Assembly (NCBI GenBank): GCA_001775255.1
Contig: MFCJ01000064.1
Location: forward strand, 1-14,929
DNA: 14,929 nucleotides
Origin: Candidatus Dadabacteria bacterium RIFCSPHIGHO2_12_FULL_53_21
Lineage (GTDB): Bacteria; Desulfobacterota_D; UBA1144; Nemesobacterales; UBA2774
Direction: 5' to 3'
Shown here: positions 7,764 through 13,588 of the stretch, piece by piece
How positions within the stretch are numbered: the stretch's first letter is position 1
Layout: every line of letters starts with the position of its first letter
Made by a program: the position numbers and the translations under genes
The notes under the pieces: model-generated
What the model saw: the letters and a program-made list of their open reading frames with translations, nothing else
Database searches by the model: none
Told to the model about the DNA's origin: nothing

Positions 7764-7778
7764 TAGGTATATGCCTAA
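7763..7778. promoter_or_regulatory. Putative ArsR operator over the start codon
   Basis: A perfect 5-bp dyad TTAGG-N6-CCTAA overlaps the end of the -10 box and the ATG. The left half (TTAGGTAT, 7763-7770) recurs at 7717-7724 just upstream of the -35 region, inside a second dyad ACTTA-N10-TAAGT (7715-7734). This is the place expected for autorepression by the encoded ArsR-type protein. Confidence 0.5.
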
Positions 7779-8106
7779 CAATGATGTACAACTCGATCGC
7801 GTTTTTCATGCTTTGTCGGATCCGACCCGGCGCGCTGTACTGACACGGCTGAGTGACGGTCCTCTGCCTGTGAGCGAGCTGGCGCGGCCATTCCATATGG
7901 CGTTACCCTCATTCACCCAGCATCTGGGTGTTCTGGAAGAGTGCGGGTTAGTCCGCTCACAAAAAAGGGGCCGGGTACGTACCTATCGGCTGACACCGGA
8001 ACCGTTGAAAGCGGCGGAACACTGGATCGAGAGGCGGCGTGTACTTTGGGAGCTGCGCCTGGATCAACTGGACAATTACCTGGAAGCATTAAAGGAGAAA
8101 AAGTAA
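7771..8106 (+). CDS. ArsR-family winged-helix transcriptional repressor
   Basis: A 111-aa protein with a full ArsR winged helix. LDRVFHALSDPTRRAVLTRL (8-27) is the usual first helix signature, VSELARPFHMALPSFTQHLGVLEECGL (34-60) holds the HTH with its recognition helix at about 43-56, and KRGRVRTYRL (65-74) is the wing. There is no ELCVCDL metal-binding box and only one cysteine (C58), so this is not the arsenite or heavy-metal type. It belongs to the subgroup commonly paired with an SRPBCC protein. The stop codon overlaps the next gene's ATG (TAATG), so the two are translationally coupled. A strong promoter and a dyad over the start codon suggest autoregulation. The C-terminal helix (WELRLDQLDNYLEALK) probably dimerises. 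The inducing signal is unknown. Confidence 0.9.
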   Translation: MPNNDVQLDRVFHALSDPTRRAVLTRLSDGPLPVSELARPFHMALPSFTQHLGVLEECGLVRSQKRGRVRTYRLTPEPLKAAEHWIERRRVLWELRLDQLDNYLEALKEKK

Positions 8107-8603
8107 TGACCCATGCAAAATATAAACCTGATCCTCGACTCGATCTCGTATTGGAGCGCATCGTCGACGTGCCGAGAGAGCTCGTCTGGAAGGCGTGGAC
8201 AACGCCGGAGTACCTGAAGAAATGGTTTACGCCTGTCCCCTGGACAACGATAGATTGCGAAATCGATCTTCGCCCCGGCGGGATCTTCCGCACCGTTATG
8301 CGTTCACCGGACGGGGAGGATCACCCGAATACCGGCTGTTACCTCGAAGTCGTCGAGAACGAAAAGCTAGTCTGGACCGATGCGCTGGAGCAGGGCTATC
8401 GGCCGTCCAATCAGCCGAATGACTGTGTCGATAGCTTCTTCACGGCGATTATAATGCTTGAGCCGCATGAGGGCGGAACGAAGTATACGGTTATCGCACT
8501 CCACGGCGACGAAGAAGGCCGCAAAAAACATGAGGACAGGGGATTTCATAAAGGATGGGGCAGTGCCCTCGATCAGCTCGTTGCCTTTGTAAAAACTTTG
8601 TAA
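8106..8603 (+). CDS. SRPBCC / AHSA1-like (START-fold) domain protein
   Basis: A 165-aa protein starting at the ATG that overlaps the arsR stop by one base; a longer open frame exists upstream from 7941 but lies inside arsR. The N-terminal LVLERIVDVPRELVWKAWTT and PEYLKKWFTP, then DLRPGGIFRTVMRSPDGE, LEVVENEKLVWTDAL and the final GFHKGWGSALDQLVAFVK, are standard for the AHSA1/SRPBCC superfamily. Members have a helix-grip fold with a deep hydrophobic cavity that binds small ligands. Stand-alone members beside ArsR repressors are very common and mostly uncharacterised; a role in binding or clearing a hydrophobic compound sensed by the operon is plausible but not shown. The gene ends 17 nt before the convergent ssrA 3' end with no room for a separate terminator. 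Confidence 0.88.
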   Translation: MTHAKYKPDPRLDLVLERIVDVPRELVWKAWTTPEYLKKWFTPVPWTTIDCEIDLRPGGIFRTVMRSPDGEDHPNTGCYLEVVENEKLVWTDALEQGYRPSNQPNDCVDSFFTAIIMLEPHEGGTKYTVIALHGDEEGRKKHEDRGFHKGWGSALDQLVAFVKTL

Positions 8604-8619
8604 AGATCACAGAAAAAGA

Positions 8620-8971
<352 letters not shown>

Positions 8972-9019
8972 ATGTCAAAGAACAATAAACTTTAATAATG
9001 CTTTGTAACTTGCTATTAC

Positions 9020-9047
9020 AAAATAATTATTATTTCAATGTTGTCAA
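9020..9047 (-). promoter_or_regulatory. Candidate ssrA promoter
   Basis: On the minus strand: perfect -35 TTGACA (9047-9042), 16-bp spacer, -10-like TATTTT (9025-9020). The predicted start would give a leader of about 40 nt, to be removed by RNase P processing at 8971. The -10 match is only moderate. Confidence 0.45.
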
Positions 9048-9106
9048 GACCGCCAGTCCGGCGGATATAAGGAGAGTTTACACTACTTTTGGGGATATAT
9101 ACAGGA

Positions 9107-9556
9107 TCAGTATCGTCTCTTGAGCGCCTTTTCCATCTCCCTGTCGGCCTCCCTCTTCTTTATGTCGTCCCTTCTGTCTATGACCTTTTTACCCTTTCCG
9201 AGGGCGAGATCGACCTTCGCCTTACCCCGCTTGAAATAGATCTTTAACGGGATGAGGGTGTATCCCCTTATCAGGGTCTTGCCCATGAGCCGGCTTATCT
9301 CACGTTTGTTGAGGAGGAGCTTCCTTTCCCTGCGCGGGTCGTGGTTGAATATGTTGGCCTGCTCGTAAGGGGCTATATAGCTGTTTACGAGGAAAACCTC
9401 TTCGTCCCTAATCATGGCGAAGCTCTCCTTTATGCTCGCCTGATTCTCGCGGAGCGATTTCACCTCGGAGCCCTTGAGCTCGATACCGGCCTCGTAGTTC
9501 TCCTCTATGACGTAATCCCTCTTTGCCCTCGGGTGAGTGCAGACCACCTTTTCCAT
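9107..9556 (-). CDS. smpB: SsrA-binding protein SmpB
   Basis: A 149-aa protein of normal SmpB length. SmpB binds the tRNA-like part of tmRNA and brings it to stalled ribosomes. Hallmarks: NYEAGIELKGSEVKSLR (20-36), a small OB-fold core with YIAPYEQANIFNHDPRRERKLLL (60-82), and LIPLKIYFKRGKAKVDLALGKGK (101-123). The basic C-terminal tail KKVIDRRDDIKKREADREM (123-141) is the part that enters the mRNA channel. It lies 135 bp upstream of ssrA on the same strand, so both partners are neighbours but probably have separate promoters. The ATG at 9556 has no Shine-Dalgarno; a promoter (TTGATT-N16-TATATT) ends 6 nt before it, so the mRNA is probably leaderless. Confidence 0.97.
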   Translation of the reverse strand: MEKVVCTHPRAKRDYVIEENYEAGIELKGSEVKSLRENQASIKESFAMIRDEEVFLVNSYIAPYEQANIFNHDPRRERKLLLNKREISRLMGKTLIRGYTLIPLKIYFKRGKAKVDLALGKGKKVIDRRDDIKKREADREMEKALKRRY

Positions 9557-9562
9557 TTTTTT

Positions 9563-9590
9563 AATATAATGTCTAAGGGGAGGAAATCAA
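9563..9590 (-). promoter_or_regulatory. smpB promoter, predicted leaderless start
   Basis: On the minus strand: TTGATT (9590-9585), 16-bp spacer, TATATT (9568-9563), then six A residues and the ATG at 9556. A start 7 nt after the -10 box falls on the A of the ATG. Confidence 0.6.
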
Positions 9591-9604
9591 CACACACATC
9601 GATT

Positions 9605-9877
9605 CCCTCCCCCTTGAAAAGGGGGAGGGTTTGGGTGGGGGTACAATTGCATTTAACAAGTTAGTCATCCTGAACTTGTTTCAGGATCTCTTCTTTTTCA
9701 TCGCCTCCTTCAAATATAGATTCCCGATTAAAACATTCGGGAATGACAATCTGTTCACCCCCATCCTTCACCACATGCTCGACAAATCGGAGAGCATGGT
9801 CACAATTACCCAAGCGGCTAAAGGGTCAGGGCGTCCTACTTCTCGCTTGCTCGAAGCAGTTCCCCCTCTAGGGGGAA
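9605..9877. repeat. Nest of palindromic intergenic repeats between smpB and dtd
   Basis: The 335-bp gap (9557-9891) holds four perfect inverted repeats and no credible gene. They are: CCCTCCCCCTT-GAA-AAGGGGGAGGG (9605-9629); ATCCTGAA-N5-TTCAGGAT (9667-9687); ATTCCCGA-N9-TCGGGAAT (9720-9744); and TTCCCCCT-CT-AGGGGGAA (9860-9877). The second and third lie inside one 84-bp unit bounded by GTCAT (9664-9668) and ATGAC (9743-9747), as in a short non-coding mobile element. The first is followed by TTTGGGTGGGGGT, a form seen often in dispersed bacterial repeats. Copies elsewhere in this genome cannot be tested from the window. Confidence 0.7.
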
Positions 9878-9891
9878 GGAAATTAAGGAAC

Positions 9892-10341
9892 CTAAAACTC
9901 CTTCTTACTATCCAGCATCAGGGTGACGGGGCCCCGGTTAATGAGATGCACGTCCATCATGGCGCGGAATCTGCCTGTCTCGACCTTCACTCCGCGCTCC
10001 CTGATTTCCCTGACGAAGAGCTCATATAATTGCTCTGCTAGCTCCGGGGGGGCGGCTTTATCGAACGACGGACGCCTGCCTTTCCGGCAGTCGCCGTAGA
10101 GCGTGAACTGGGAGACGACCAGTACTTCACCCCCCGTCTCCCTCACGGACAGGTTCATCTTCCCCTCCGGGTCCTCGAATATACGGAGCGCAATCGCCTT
10201 GTCGGCCAGATACCGGGCGTCTTCCTCCGAATCGTCCTTCCCCGCCCCCAGCAGAATGAGCATACCCTCCCCTATCCGGCCCACGACCTCGCCTTCGACC
10301 TCGACCCTCGCCTCTTTTACGCGCTGGATTACGGCTCGCAT
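9892..10341 (-). CDS. dtd: D-aminoacyl-tRNA deacylase (DTD)
   Basis: A 149-aa protein of the usual DTD length. It hydrolyses D-amino acids (for example D-Tyr) and misloaded glycine off tRNAs, protecting translation. It starts MRAVIQRVKEARVEVEGEVVG as in the family. The two active-site motifs are intact: SQFTLYGDCRKGRRPSF (77-93, with SQxTL) and the Gly-cisPro loop NRGPVT (135-140). It acts as a cytoplasmic homodimer. It reads away from the lysM gene across a 105-bp shared upstream region. There is no Shine-Dalgarno; a TACAAT -10 box ends 6 nt before the ATG, pointing to a leaderless mRNA. Its neighbours smpB and ssrA also serve translation quality control. Confidence 0.97.
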   Translation of the reverse strand: MRAVIQRVKEARVEVEGEVVGRIGEGMLILLGAGKDDSEEDARYLADKAIALRIFEDPEGKMNLSVRETGGEVLVVSQFTLYGDCRKGRRPSFDKAAPPELAEQLYELFVREIRERGVKVETGRFRAMMDVHLINRGPVTLMLDSKKEF

Positions 10342-10347
10342 TGTTTT

Positions 10348-10353
10348 ATTGTA
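10348..10353 (-). promoter_or_regulatory. dtd -10 box, predicted leaderless start
   Basis: TACAAT on the minus strand, then AAAACA and the ATG at 10341. No good -35 is visible at 16-18 bp (ATATCA/TATCAC region). A small dyad GTGAT-N7-ATCAC (10371-10387) covers the -35 position and may bind a regulator of dtd and lysM. Confidence 0.4.
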
Positions 10354-10409
10354 CGGACCCCTGTACGGAAGTGATATTTTACATCACGAACATTACAAAC
10401 ATAAAAATG

Positions 10410-10438
10410 ATGACCGAGTAGTGAAATTGTATTATAAT
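10410..10438 (+). promoter_or_regulatory. lysM gene promoter
   Basis: ATGACC (10410-10415, 4 of 6 to TTGACA), 17-bp spacer, perfect TATAAT (10433-10438). The -10 box ends 8 nt before the ATG at 10447, so the leader is absent or only a few nt. Confidence 0.55.
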
Positions 10439-10446
10439 TGGGAAAG

Positions 10447-10791
10447 ATGATGCGTATAACAGCTGCTTCTATAATAACTTTGGTTTTTCTGGGACTGGGA
10501 GGGCGTATTGCAAGCGCGATCGAATTCCCGCCGGAGCCGCCTAAGAAGCTTATCATTCACACGGTAAAGAGCGGTGAGGAGCTGCACCTGCTGGCGGGCT
10601 ACTATTTCCTCGACTGCAGGCAGTGGGTGAACATATATCAGGCCAACATGGGCGCGATCGTGAACCCGAACAAGATTTATCCGGGTCAGGAGCTTTACGT
10701 CTATGTCGAGAATGACTGGACGCCGCCTTTCGACCTCGATGCCTACGTGAATAAATGGCGGCCTTACCTGCTTAGCGGCACTGTACCCTAG
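10447..10791 (+). CDS. Small secreted LysM-domain protein
   Basis: A 114-aa protein with an N-terminal signal peptide (MMRITAASIITLVFLGLGGR, then a likely cut after ASA before IEFPP) and one LysM domain at about 36-84 (HTVKSGEELHLLAGYYF then WVNIYQANMGAIVNPNKIYP and GQELYV). LysM binds N-acetylglucosamine in peptidoglycan, so this is probably an envelope protein of the periplasm. A TTG in the same frame at 10438 overlaps the -10 box, so I chose the ATG at 10447; ATG 10450 is also possible and sits 4 nt after a GGGAAAG. No catalytic domain follows LysM. The stop TAG overlaps the stop of the convergent sigma-factor gene. LysM proteins (NlpD) often neighbour rpoS in proteobacteria, but there the genes are co-directional. 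Confidence 0.85.
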   Translation: MMRITAASIITLVFLGLGGRIASAIEFPPEPPKKLIIHTVKSGEELHLLAGYYFLDCRQWVNIYQANMGAIVNPNKIYPGQELYVYVENDWTPPFDLDAYVNKWRPYLLSGTVP

Positions 10792-11984
10792 ATCAGGTCC
10801 CTTAAATATTCCCCGATGTAGGAAGACGATATCTTCTCGAGCGCGGATTTTTCTATCTGCCTTATCCTCTCGCGCGTTACCCCGAATCTGTCCCCGATCT
10901 CGCTCAGCGTGTAGGTGGTTTCGATGCCTATGCCGAAGCGCATCCTGATTATCTCCCGCTCTTTCGGCGTGAGGAGCGATAGTATGTCCTCTATCCTGTT
11001 CTGGACAGTGCGCTTCAATATGGCTGAATCGGGCGGGGGTATCTTCTCGTCCTCGACGAATTCGATGTGGGTCCTCTGGTCTTCGTTCGAAATGGGGGTG
11101 TCGAGGGACTGTACGTTGTTCATCACGTCTGACGCCGTCTGTATGATCCTCTTTACGACGGAGGGAGATATCCCGAGCTCCTTCGCTATTTCCTCGCACG
11201 TGGGCTCCCTGTCGAGCTCTTTCGACAGCATCGTCGTGACTGCCCTCACCTTCCCCGCCCATTCGTAGAGATAGACCGGTATCCTGATGGTCTTCGTCTT
11301 CTCGAAGGGCGCCCTGAACACCGCCTGCTGTATCCACCAGCTCGCGTATGTGGAGAACTTGTATCCTAGCGTGTAGTCGAATTTCTCGACGGCCCTCATG
11401 AGGCCGAGGTTGCCTTCCTGAATGAGGTCGGCCAGTGGGAGTCCCCTCCCCATGTAGTTCTTCGCGATACTGATGACGAGCTTGAGGTTCGACTTGATGA
11501 ACCTGTTCTTGAGCTCGGAGGACCTTTTCACGTACGCGTCCGAGAGGGTACTCATCCTCTCCATGTAGCTGACCATGTCCGTCCCCGTGTAGACGGGGTA
11601 TTTCTTGAGTGTGCTTTTTTTCTTGCTCGTTTCCCGTGAGATCTCGGAGAGTACCGCCCTTATGGCCTCGGCCTTGTTCTCGCATTTCTTTATGTTGGCC
11701 GCTATCCTGAGCTCTTCTTTCGGCGAAAGGAGGGACGTCTCGTGCTCGAGGTCCTTGAAATAGACGTGCAGGAGCCTGAGATGCTCTTCGAGCTTCGTTT
11801 TCCGGGGCTTCTTCCTGCCCGCGCCCCCTTCCCCGGGGGCGAACCCCGGATCGAAGTCCGCGCCATCCTGGTCGAACCCCTCATCGCCGCCGTATGAGTA
11901 TGATTCGTAATTTTCTTCGGGCGCGCCTGATTCTATTTCGGCGAGCCTGGGAGTCAGCTTGTCGAGGTGTTTCTGCTTTTTCAT
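10788..11984 (-). CDS. RNA polymerase sigma-70 family factor (RpoS/RpoD-like, group 2)
   Basis: A 398-aa sigma factor. Residues 1-62 are low-complexity and rich in Gly, Asp and Glu, followed by RKKPRKTK; region 1.1 of RpoD is absent. Region 1.2 covers about 65-100 (LLSPKEELRIAANIKK), region 2 about 155-240 (NLKLVISIAKNYMGRGLPLA, DLIQEGNLGLMRAVEKFDY, KFSTYASWWIQQAVFRAPFE), region 3 about 241-320, and region 4 about 325-388 with HTH TLSEIGDRFGVTRERIRQIE. The short link between 1.2 and 2 and the missing 1.1 fit RpoS or another group-2 factor better than the primary factor. Region 2.4 reads WWIQQAVF where RpoD has WWIRQAIT. The ATG at 11984 has a Shine-Dalgarno-like AAAGGGGAAT. Its leader carries several hairpins. 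It is convergent with lysM and shares a CTAG at the stops. Confidence 0.93.
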   Translation of the reverse strand: MKKQKHLDKLTPRLAEIESGAPEENYESYSYGGDEGFDQDGADFDPGFAPGEGGAGRKKPRKTKLEEHLRLLHVYFKDLEHETSLLSPKEELRIAANIKKCENKAEAIRAVLSEISRETSKKKSTLKKYPVYTGTDMVSYMERMSTLSDAYVKRSSELKNRFIKSNLKLVISIAKNYMGRGLPLADLIQEGNLGLMRAVEKFDYTLGYKFSTYASWWIQQAVFRAPFEKTKTIRIPVYLYEWAGKVRAVTTMLSKELDREPTCEEIAKELGISPSVVKRIIQTASDVMNNVQSLDTPISNEDQRTHIEFVEDEKIPPPDSAILKRTVQNRIEDILSLLTPKEREIIRMRFGIGIETTYTLSEIGDRFGVTRERIRQIEKSALEKISSSYIGEYLRDLI

Positions 11985-12123
11985 ATTCCCCTTTATCCTG
12001 TCCCCGAGACGAACGGGATTACTTTATAGAGTCAAGACTGGACGCTCCTTCGATACCCGCCAGGGTATGAGGGTACCCGGAATTACCGGGCCTTATTCGA
12101 TCTAATCGGCTGAAATCGAATAA
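11985..12123 (-). promoter_or_regulatory. Structured leader of the sigma-factor gene
   Basis: Three inverted repeats lie in the 140 bp before the sigma gene: ATACCC-N4-GGGTAT (12053-12068), CCCGG-AATTA-CCGGG (12076-12090), and a perfect 9-bp dyad TTATTCGAT-N13-ATCGAATAA (12093-12123). The last could be an operator or an RNA hairpin. A clear promoter could not be chosen. Confidence 0.4.
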
Positions 12124-12153
12124 ACGAGAAAGACGGTTGATTTTTGGTTAATT

Positions 12154-12182
12154 CGGGAGGGCCGGGATATTTGGCCCCCCCG
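12154..12182. terminator. GC-rich hairpin downstream of the phasin gene
   Basis: CGGGAGGGCC-N9-GGCCCCCCCG, a 10-bp stem with one mismatch (G-U as RNA on the minus strand). It lies 30 nt past the phasin stop. On the minus strand no T run follows, so it is a weak terminator candidate for the phasin; the plus strand has TTTAATCTTT after it. Confidence 0.45.
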
Positions 12183-12212
12183 TTTAATCTTTCCAAATTT
12201 ATTTACGCCCGA

Positions 12213-12632
12213 TTAAAGCTTGAAAGAATCAAGCGCTTCGTCGAACATCGTAAAAGCCTTGATCACGTTCTTCTTCGCGAAATCGTAGCTCTCCGCAGCC
12301 GCGTTGCCCGAAATGCCTTTAAACGAATCTGCCAGGTTTTTCTGAAACTCAAAAACCTTGGCCAGGCCGTCGTCGAAAGCCCCGGAATCAACCTTTGCGA
12401 ACGGATAATTCTGCTTCGGAAGTGATCCGTAAAACTCCTTTACGGAACTGACGTAATCTTTCTCCGCTTCGATAACGTAATCGAGCTGCTTGTTCAGCAC
12501 CTTCTTGTTTTCCTCGGCCACCGAAAGAGAGAAATCGAGTGTATTGAGGTAAGTCTCCTTAACGAGCTTCGATATTTCCTTTACCGGCTCGGTGAAATCC
12601 TTAACATCATAAGCTTGTTTGCTTGCTGCCAT
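12213..12632 (-). CDS. Phasin-family protein (PHA granule associated)
   Basis: A 139-aa, cysteine-free, almost wholly helical protein. The first segment KDFTEPVKEISKLVKETYLN, the middle SLSVAEENKKVLNKQLDYVI and the end AAAESYDFAKKNVIKAFTMFDEALDS have the amphipathic heptad pattern of phasins, which coat polyhydroxyalkanoate granules. An open frame runs 20 codons further upstream, but the ATG at 12632 follows a perfect AAAGGAGG by 8 nt and removes an unlikely N-terminus, so I chose it. A strong promoter lies 32-60 nt upstream. A similarly promoted helical gene follows at 12961-13368. No PHA synthase or thiolase is in the window. The family call rests on composition and pattern, so another small coiled-coil protein is possible. 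Confidence 0.6.
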   Translation of the reverse strand: MAASKQAYDVKDFTEPVKEISKLVKETYLNTLDFSLSVAEENKKVLNKQLDYVIEAEKDYVSSVKEFYGSLPKQNYPFAKVDSGAFDDGLAKVFEFQKNLADSFKGISGNAAAESYDFAKKNVIKAFTMFDEALDSFKL

Positions 12633-12663
12633 TGTTATGACCTCCTTTATATGTTCTGAGATT

Positions 12664-12692
12664 AATATAATAGCCTCGGAGGCGGTTGTCAA
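12664..12692 (-). promoter_or_regulatory. Phasin gene promoter
   Basis: On the minus strand: perfect TTGACA (12692-12687), 17-bp spacer, TATATT (12669-12664). The start is about 24 nt before the ATG, leaving room for the AAAGGAGG (12648-12641). A 10-bp palindrome CGCATATGCG lies just upstream (12704-12713). Confidence 0.75.
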
Positions 12693-12703
12693 GAGAAAAT
12701 GTA

Positions 12704-12860
12704 CGCATATGCGAAGATTTATAAATTTATATCTATCTGTTATTATTGCATATATAAAATTTAGCCCAAAATACTATTAGCAATAGCATATATAATTTTG
12801 CCGCCGCCGCCGGACACAGAAAGGCATTTGTTCTTATTATTAATGGATGCGAATATAACG
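12704..12860. other. AT-rich intergenic segment with short repeats, no gene seen
   Basis: Between the phasin promoter and the terminator of the next gene there is no credible ORF. The stretch is AT-rich, with a palindrome CGCATATGCG (12704-12713), a direct repeat GCATATATAA (12748-12757 and 12786-12795, 38 bp apart) and a short CCG repeat (near 12800-12812). Confidence 0.5.
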
Positions 12861-12861
12861 G

Positions 12862-12897
12862 AAAAAAGATTAAAGGATAGGGGTCTCCTTTAATCTT
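12862..12897 (-). terminator. Rho-independent terminator of the 12961-13368 gene
   Basis: On the minus strand a perfect 12-bp stem AAGATTAAAGGA / TCCTTTAATCTT with an 8-nt loop (12885-12878) is followed by a run of T. It lies 64 nt after the stop codon. The stem is AT-rich, but the geometry and T run are good. Confidence 0.8.
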
Positions 12898-12960
12898 CTC
12901 AGGTTGGTACGTACTTGAAGAATGCCGTATAAGAGACTAATACTGCTTGCTAATTATCAG

Positions 12961-13368
12961 TTAAGAGCCCTTTTTCATGAAGTCCTGAAACATCGACGCC
13001 GTGCTCTTTAACTGCTCCATCCAGCTTTCCTGGATCTTCTGCATGTTCCTCATATATTCGGAGAATTTGTCGTCGGCCATCCCCAGACCCGCCATCGGGC
13101 TTCCGCTCCCATACTTCATCGGGTTCTCGGACATTATCCTCAGCATCCTCTTCGTGGTCTCCATGATGTTTTCCATGAGCGCCTTCTGAAGCTCGAGAGA
13201 TTCCATGAAGAGCCTCTGCTGGTATTCCATGACAGGCTTCGTCATCTCCTGGGCCTTCTTCTGGCCCTCGAGTATGGGCTTCGTAATCTTCTCGATCTCG
13301 TTCTTCTGGGTCTCGAGAATCTTGAAGAATTCCGTAAAGATATTTTCAGAGCTTTCCTTCTTCGTCAT
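12961..13368 (-). CDS. Small helical phasin/PhaE-like protein
   Basis: A 135-aa, cysteine-free protein, very rich in Met, Lys, Glu and Gln. It is predicted to be long amphipathic helices broken by a short ENPMKYGSGSPMAG loop (about 81-94). The parts NEIEKITKPILEGQKKAQEM and TKPVMEYQQRLFMESLELQ show an internal TKPxxExQ repeat. The C-terminus MRNMQKIQESWMEQLKSTASMFQDFM resembles PhaE or phasin-type granule proteins. The start is supported by AAGGAG 7 nt before the ATG. It has its own strong promoter and terminator, so it is a single-gene unit. It lies beside another phasin-like gene, which supports a polyhydroxyalkanoate role, but no synthase PhaC is seen. The function is an inference from composition and context. 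Confidence 0.5.
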   Translation of the reverse strand: MTKKESSENIFTEFFKILETQKNEIEKITKPILEGQKKAQEMTKPVMEYQQRLFMESLELQKALMENIMETTKRMLRIMSENPMKYGSGSPMAGLGMADDKFSEYMRNMQKIQESWMEQLKSTASMFQDFMKKGS

Positions 13369-13385
13369 TTCAGGCTCCTTAATAC

Positions 13386-13429
13386 GTGATAATGACTATT
13401 ATAAATCTAATGGGGGATTGTCAAGCGGC
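13386..13429. repeat. 44-bp direct repeat, copy 1
   Basis: Identical over 44 bp to 14704-14747, in the same orientation and 1318 bp apart. It starts GTGATAATGACTATT and ends TTGTCAAGCGGC. Flanking bases differ at both ends. The two copies bracket the propeller gene. Confidence 0.95.
13396..13424 (-). promoter_or_regulatory. Promoter of the PhaE-like gene
   Basis: On the minus strand: perfect TTGACA (13424-13419), then TATAAT at 15-bp spacing (13403-13398) or TAATAG at 17-bp spacing (13401-13396). The start would be about 22 nt before the ATG at 13368, ahead of the AAGGAG. It lies wholly inside the 44-bp repeat. Confidence 0.7.
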
Positions 13430-13533
13430 CGGGGGAATGCGCTCTGACCCGGCAGCACCCATAACGCGATTATTACATTGCGCCTGCCGTTGAATTATCG
13501 GACTATTGCGTTTACAGCTTATTTTAATTATTA

Positions 13534-13561
13534 TTGGGTTCATATTTGTATTTCCTATATT
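13534..13561 (+). promoter_or_regulatory. Weak candidate promoter of the propeller gene
   Basis: TTGGGT (13534-13539), 16-bp spacer, TATATT (13556-13561), about 27 nt before the ATG. The -35 match is poor. A perfect ribosome site AAAGGAGG (13576-13583) follows. Confidence 0.35.
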
Positions 13562-13588
13562 TTATAAGCCTTGTTAAAGGAGGATCAT

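Noticed and set aside
9807..9825. A tRNA-Tyr-like D-arm string (ACCCAAGCGGCTAAAGGG)
   Set aside because: No matching acceptor, anticodon arm or T arm follows, so it is not a tRNA. It may be a fragment or chance.
9631..10029. A 132-codon plus-strand frame between smpB and dtd
   Set aside because: It runs through the palindromic repeats and into the dtd gene in antisense, with no ribosome site and no motif.
10432..11685. A 417-codon open frame on the minus strand over the sigma-factor gene
   Set aside because: It is an alternative frame of the GC-rich sigma gene. Its product is a low-complexity Arg/His/Glu-rich string with no motif, whereas the sigma frame has all conserved regions.
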